From: Alphaproteobacteria bacterium
GTDB taxonomy: Bacteria > Pseudomonadota > Alphaproteobacteria > Rs-D84
Length of the DNA stretch: 6,355 nt
NCBI GenBank assembly: GCA_024402755.1
Contig: JAKSTD010000024.1
Location: forward strand, 1 to 6,355
Direction: 5' to 3'
The position numbers and the translations under genes were made by a program. The notes beneath the pieces were generated by a model. That model searched no databases. It had not been told where the DNA came from and saw nothing but the letters and a program-made list of their open reading frames with translations. Shown one piece after another: positions 4,120 through 6,355 of the stretch (positions are counted from its first letter, which is position 1; each line of letters starts with the position of its first letter).

Positions 4120-6355
4120 ATGAAAAAACATCTATTTTTGTCTGTGTTTTGTTTGTTTTTCGCCTTGTTCGGCGGGGTTGGTGTCGCACATGCAGCCGAT
4201 TATTTGCCGGGATGCGAAAAACCTACCAGCATTTCTGATTTGGATGAAACATTTGCAACCATATGCAAGAGCAAACCAAAAGAGATTCAGCTTGATGTGG
4301 AGAATTGGACGTGGACGGCATATTTTAATCCCAACAGAGAAGTACACGGAACTGCTTTTTGCAGCGCAACTGATGCAGGCACTTATTCGTACCCATCGTC
4401 GTCGTCGGGACAATATTGCTGGTGCGGGATTGAATCATATACTGATGGAACAACTACCTTTAATTCAAATCCGACCGCATGGGCATATAAGCAGAATTTT
4501 AGTACCCTATCGAAATGCAACACCGAATGTTTAAAAAGGTGTAAAGAAGCTATAGAAAAAGACCGATGTGGGGTTGGTATATGTTATACACCTGGTGGGG
4601 AACTTCCCGAATGGTGCGACAAAGAAGAATTTGTCTCTATTAATGAATTTGACTATGGCTTTTGTGACGCAGAACTTGGCACGAGTGAAACAAACGGACC
4701 AAACTGGGAAGCCCATTTTACTGGTGGACAGACATTATCTGGAACCTCATTTTGCAGCGCAACTGATACAGGCACTTATTCGTACCCATCGTCGTCGTCG
4801 GGACAATATTGCTGGTGCGGTATTGAATCATACAACAATGGGTCAACTACTTTTAGTTCAGGTCTGGTTGCATGGCAATATGCACTAGATTCCAATTTTA
4901 CCTCCCAATCAGATTGTCAAACCGGTTGTTCCAGTGAATGTATTAATTTTGTTGGATTTGATAAGTGTAAAACCCCCATCTGTGATTCAAAGGAATCAAC
5001 AACATATCACGTGAACTATCAGTGTGACCAAAAAGGCACCGATTCTTTTACCGATCCCAACACTTATTCATCTGGTGACGCCGTGACAACACCTAATGGA
5101 ACGCAATGCGCCACGCCAACTGGATATGTTTTTGGGGATTGGTTTTGTGATAACAATATTGGGATCGTATCAGGGGGCGGAACATTTACAATGCCTGCGG
5201 GCGATGTGACATGTACCGCAAAATGGACACCAAACATTTATACCATAACACTGCTCAATTATAACAACACTTCAATACACAGCACGATATATGAAAAATA
5301 TAATACTGGTTGGTATAGTGATTCCGCCGCAACAACAGCGATATCCAGCGCGCCTGTTCCAACACGTAAAGGTTATAAATTCCGTGGATTTTATACCACA
5401 ACACAATCTGATTTAACCGCCAGTGGGGGCAGTGGTACCCGTGCGATAACTCAAACCGGCGGTCTGCCACCAAATAACACATACACCGCAAACACCGATT
5501 TATATGCGGCATGGGCGCAAGATTGTTCTGCTGGAACGGGTTGTAAATGCACATTGAAAATCAACAGTGATGGAACGGCAACATACACAACCACTGCACA
5601 ATCAGGATATACATTAACCAGTGGTTCTGGGACATACGCGCCAGTGTGTTCGGCAATAAATTATACCGTTTCCTTTGTGCCTGGTAATGGTGGTGCCAGT
5701 GGCAACATGTCCAGTCAAACAGGAAAACACATTGGCGATACAATCACATTACCTGCAAATGGATTTACCGCGCCGTCTGGATATGTGTTCAATGGTTGGT
5801 CTTGTGATAATGGTATTGGTAACAAGGCTGCAAATGAACAATTTACAATGCCGGCGGCAAATGTTACATGTACTGCACAGTGGAGGACAGTTAACAGTAT
5901 TTCATTAACCTGGGATGGTGGCGGAACACCGTCATCGTGCACATATGGCAGTACATTTGATGTCCCAACCCCCACACCAAGGGAAGGTTATGTATTCACA
6001 GGCTGGCGTGTAAACCAAGCAGCAGGATGCAGTTTAAGCGGTCTGGACCCATCAATAGGTACAGATTGGGATGAAACACATACCAGATGGAAACCGATAA
6101 GTTCACTTGGATATACAATGGCGGATGAATTTGGCACCGAAAACAGTAGTGATTTAAATTCTGGTGAATGGGTAGTAACATTTGACTATGGCACAGTAAA
6201 AGGCATGGCGATATGCCGCAGTATAGATGGTAGTTGGGCAACACCTGGCACCCCAAGCGATACGGATGGAAAATATTGTTGGTGTTCTGCAACAAACTAT
6301 ACCCCGAATGGGGGTAATCAGTGTAATGTCGCGTCCCCTTCGTGGGTGTTCTACA
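4120..6355 (+). CDS. Large secreted Cys-rich protein with YCWC modules and InlB-type repeats (partial, 3' end missing)
   Basis: From ATG 4120 the frame is open for 745 codons to the window edge with no stop. AAGGA (4107-4111) lies 8 bases upstream; an in-frame ATG at 4114 is the alternative start. Residues 1-25 are a Sec signal peptide (MKKHLFLSVFCLFFALFGG, likely cleavage after VAHA at 25). The mature part holds two modules of about 93 residues (W63-C155 and W196-C288) with the same pattern: W, FCSATD, GQYCWCGIESY, then CxxxCxxxCx8CxxxxC. Residues 296-369, 373-465, 515-588 and 594-657 resemble Listeria-Bacteroides (InlB B-type) repeats, with signatures such as PTREGYVFTGWRV, FTMPAANVTCTAQW and LYAAWAQ. 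A short Cys-rich linker (467-513) includes CKC. A third, diverged YCWC module starts near 683 and runs off the edge. There are 36 cysteines after the signal peptide, suggesting extracytoplasmic disulfides. Surface adhesion is a guess based on InlB-type repeats in other proteins; the anchor and any catalytic domain would lie beyond the window. Confidence 0.93.
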   Translation, partial: MKKHLFLSVFCLFFALFGGVGVAHAADYLPGCEKPTSISDLDETFATICKSKPKEIQLDVENWTWTAYFNPNREVHGTAFCSATDAGTYSYPSSSSGQYCWCGIESYTDGTTTFNSNPTAWAYKQNFSTLSKCNTECLKRCKEAIEKDRCGVGICYTPGGELPEWCDKEEFVSINEFDYGFCDAELGTSETNGPNWEAHFTGGQTLSGTSFCSATDTGTYSYPSSSSGQYCWCGIESYNNGSTTFSSGLVAWQYALDSNFTSQSDCQTGCSSECINFVGFDKCKTPICDSKESTTYHVNYQCDQKGTDSFTDPNTYSSGDAVTTPNGTQCATPTGYVFGDWFCDNNIGIVSGGGTFTMPAGDVTCTAKWTPNIYTITLLNYNNTSIHSTIYEKYNTGWYSDSAATTAISSAPVPTRKGYKFRGFYTTTQSDLTASGGSGTRAITQTGGLPPNNTYTANTDLYAAWAQDCSAGTGCKCTLKINSDGTATYTTTAQSGYTLTSGSGTYAPVCSAINYTVSFVPGNGGASGNMSSQTGKHIGDTITLPANGFTAPSGYVFNGWSCDNGIGNKAANEQFTMPAANVTCTAQWRTVNSISLTWDGGGTPSSCTYGSTFDVPTPTPREGYVFTGWRVNQAAGCSLSGLDPSIGTDWDETHTRWKPISSLGYTMADEFGTENSSDLNSGEWVVTFDYGTVKGMAICRSIDGSWATPGTPSDTDGKYCWCSATNYTPNGGNQCNVASPSWVFY
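4348..4467 (+). repeat. Direct repeat copy 1 (YCWC module core)
   Basis: This 120-base segment matches 4741-4860 at 107 positions (about 89%) with no gaps. The central part from TTTTGC to GAATCA differs at only two bases over about 84, including silent sites. It encodes the FCSATD to YCWCGIESY core and contains four consecutive TCG codons. The copies start 393 bases (131 codons) apart, so recombination between them would stay in frame. Confidence 0.95.
4741..4860 (+). repeat. Direct repeat copy 2 (YCWC module core)
   Basis: Second copy of the 120-base repeat, in the same frame, with the same four-TCG run. The sequence outside this core keeps the cysteine spacing of copy 1 but differs strongly in DNA and protein, so only the core has been kept alike or recently homogenised. 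Confidence 0.95.
5005..6090 (+). repeat. Four InlB B-type (Listeria-Bacteroides) protein repeats
   Basis: Four diverged repeats of about 65-95 residues are encoded at 5005-5226, 5236-5514, 5662-5883 and 5899-6090. Each runs from a Y-T-V/I-x-hydrophobic strand through a P-T-R/K-x-G-Y-x-F-x-G-W/F segment to a terminal aromatic-W motif (AKW, AAW, AQW, TRW). Repeats 1 and 3 are closest to each other: both have GYVF, CDNxIG, FTMPA and VTCTAxW, adding cysteines not usual for this repeat. Repeat 2 is the longest and closest to the ordinary cysteine-free form. Confidence 0.8.
6166..6355 (+). repeat. Third, diverged YCWC module (truncated by window edge)
   Basis: The encoded segment starts EWVVTFDYG and continues GMAICRSIDG, DGKYCWCSATNY and SPSWVFY. 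It aligns in order with the first two modules: W, aromatic strand, G-x-x-x-C, YCWC, later W plus aromatic. The first Cys to YCWC distance is 21 residues here against 19 in the others. DNA identity to the other copies is low, so it is an old duplication. The CxxxCxxxC tail, if present, lies beyond 6355. Confidence 0.75.

Noticed and set aside
4178..4888. Two plus-strand frames (4178-4534 and 4568-4888) sharing a similar RTHRRRRDNIAGA peptide
   Set aside because: Their likeness comes from the DNA repeat read in another frame of the large secreted-protein gene. That main frame has the signal peptide, ribosome site and conserved cysteine pattern.
1..6355. tRNA, rRNA, CRISPR arrays, insertion sequences, riboswitches, integrases
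   Set aside because: No cloverleaf or rRNA signatures, no regularly spaced repeats, no transposase or recombinase motifs and no long structured leaders were seen. The only direct repeats are coding duplications in the 4120 gene.

Overview
The window looks like a moderately AT-rich Gram-negative chromosome (roughly 40% GC by eye). Three lipoprotein signal sequences, a MurJ lipid II flippase, a SPOR-domain RlpA relative and a Sec-secreted Cys-rich protein all point to an envelope with an outer membrane. A rubrerythrin points to an anaerobic or microaerobic life. This combination, with a large secreted protein carrying Listeria-Bacteroides (InlB B-type) repeats, recalls the small-genome, gut- or rumen-associated uncultured Alphaproteobacteria. 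That assignment is an inference of low to moderate confidence.

Layout. (1) 1-146: the 5' end of a leftward lipoprotein gene (ATG at 74, running off the left edge) diverges from murJ. The two predicted promoters share almost the same -10 element. (2) 147-1613: murJ. (3) 1617-2631: a separate promoter, an RlpA-like DPBB plus SPOR lipoprotein gene, and a strong intrinsic terminator. (4) 2636-3250: a monocistronic unit for an unrecognised lipoprotein, with promoter, Shine-Dalgarno site and a hairpin that serves both strands. (5) 3251-3980, minus strand: rubrerythrin followed by a probable 41-residue small protein that overlaps its 3' end and stops one base before the shared terminator. (6) 3981-4119: divergent promoter region. 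(7) 4120-6355: a very long reading frame with no stop, still open at the right edge. It encodes a secreted Cys-rich protein built from duplicated YCWC modules and InlB-type repeats.

Function. The left half has an envelope theme: MurJ delivers the peptidoglycan precursor, and the RlpA/SPOR lipoprotein would bind denuded septal glycan. The RlpA-like protein lacks both residues known to be catalytic in active RlpA, so it is probably a binding rather than a cleaving protein. Rubrerythrin is a peroxide-detoxification gene. The right-hand gene is the most unusual: 36 cysteines in about 720 mature residues, an in-frame direct repeat with near-identical DNA, and a third diverged module copy at the window edge.
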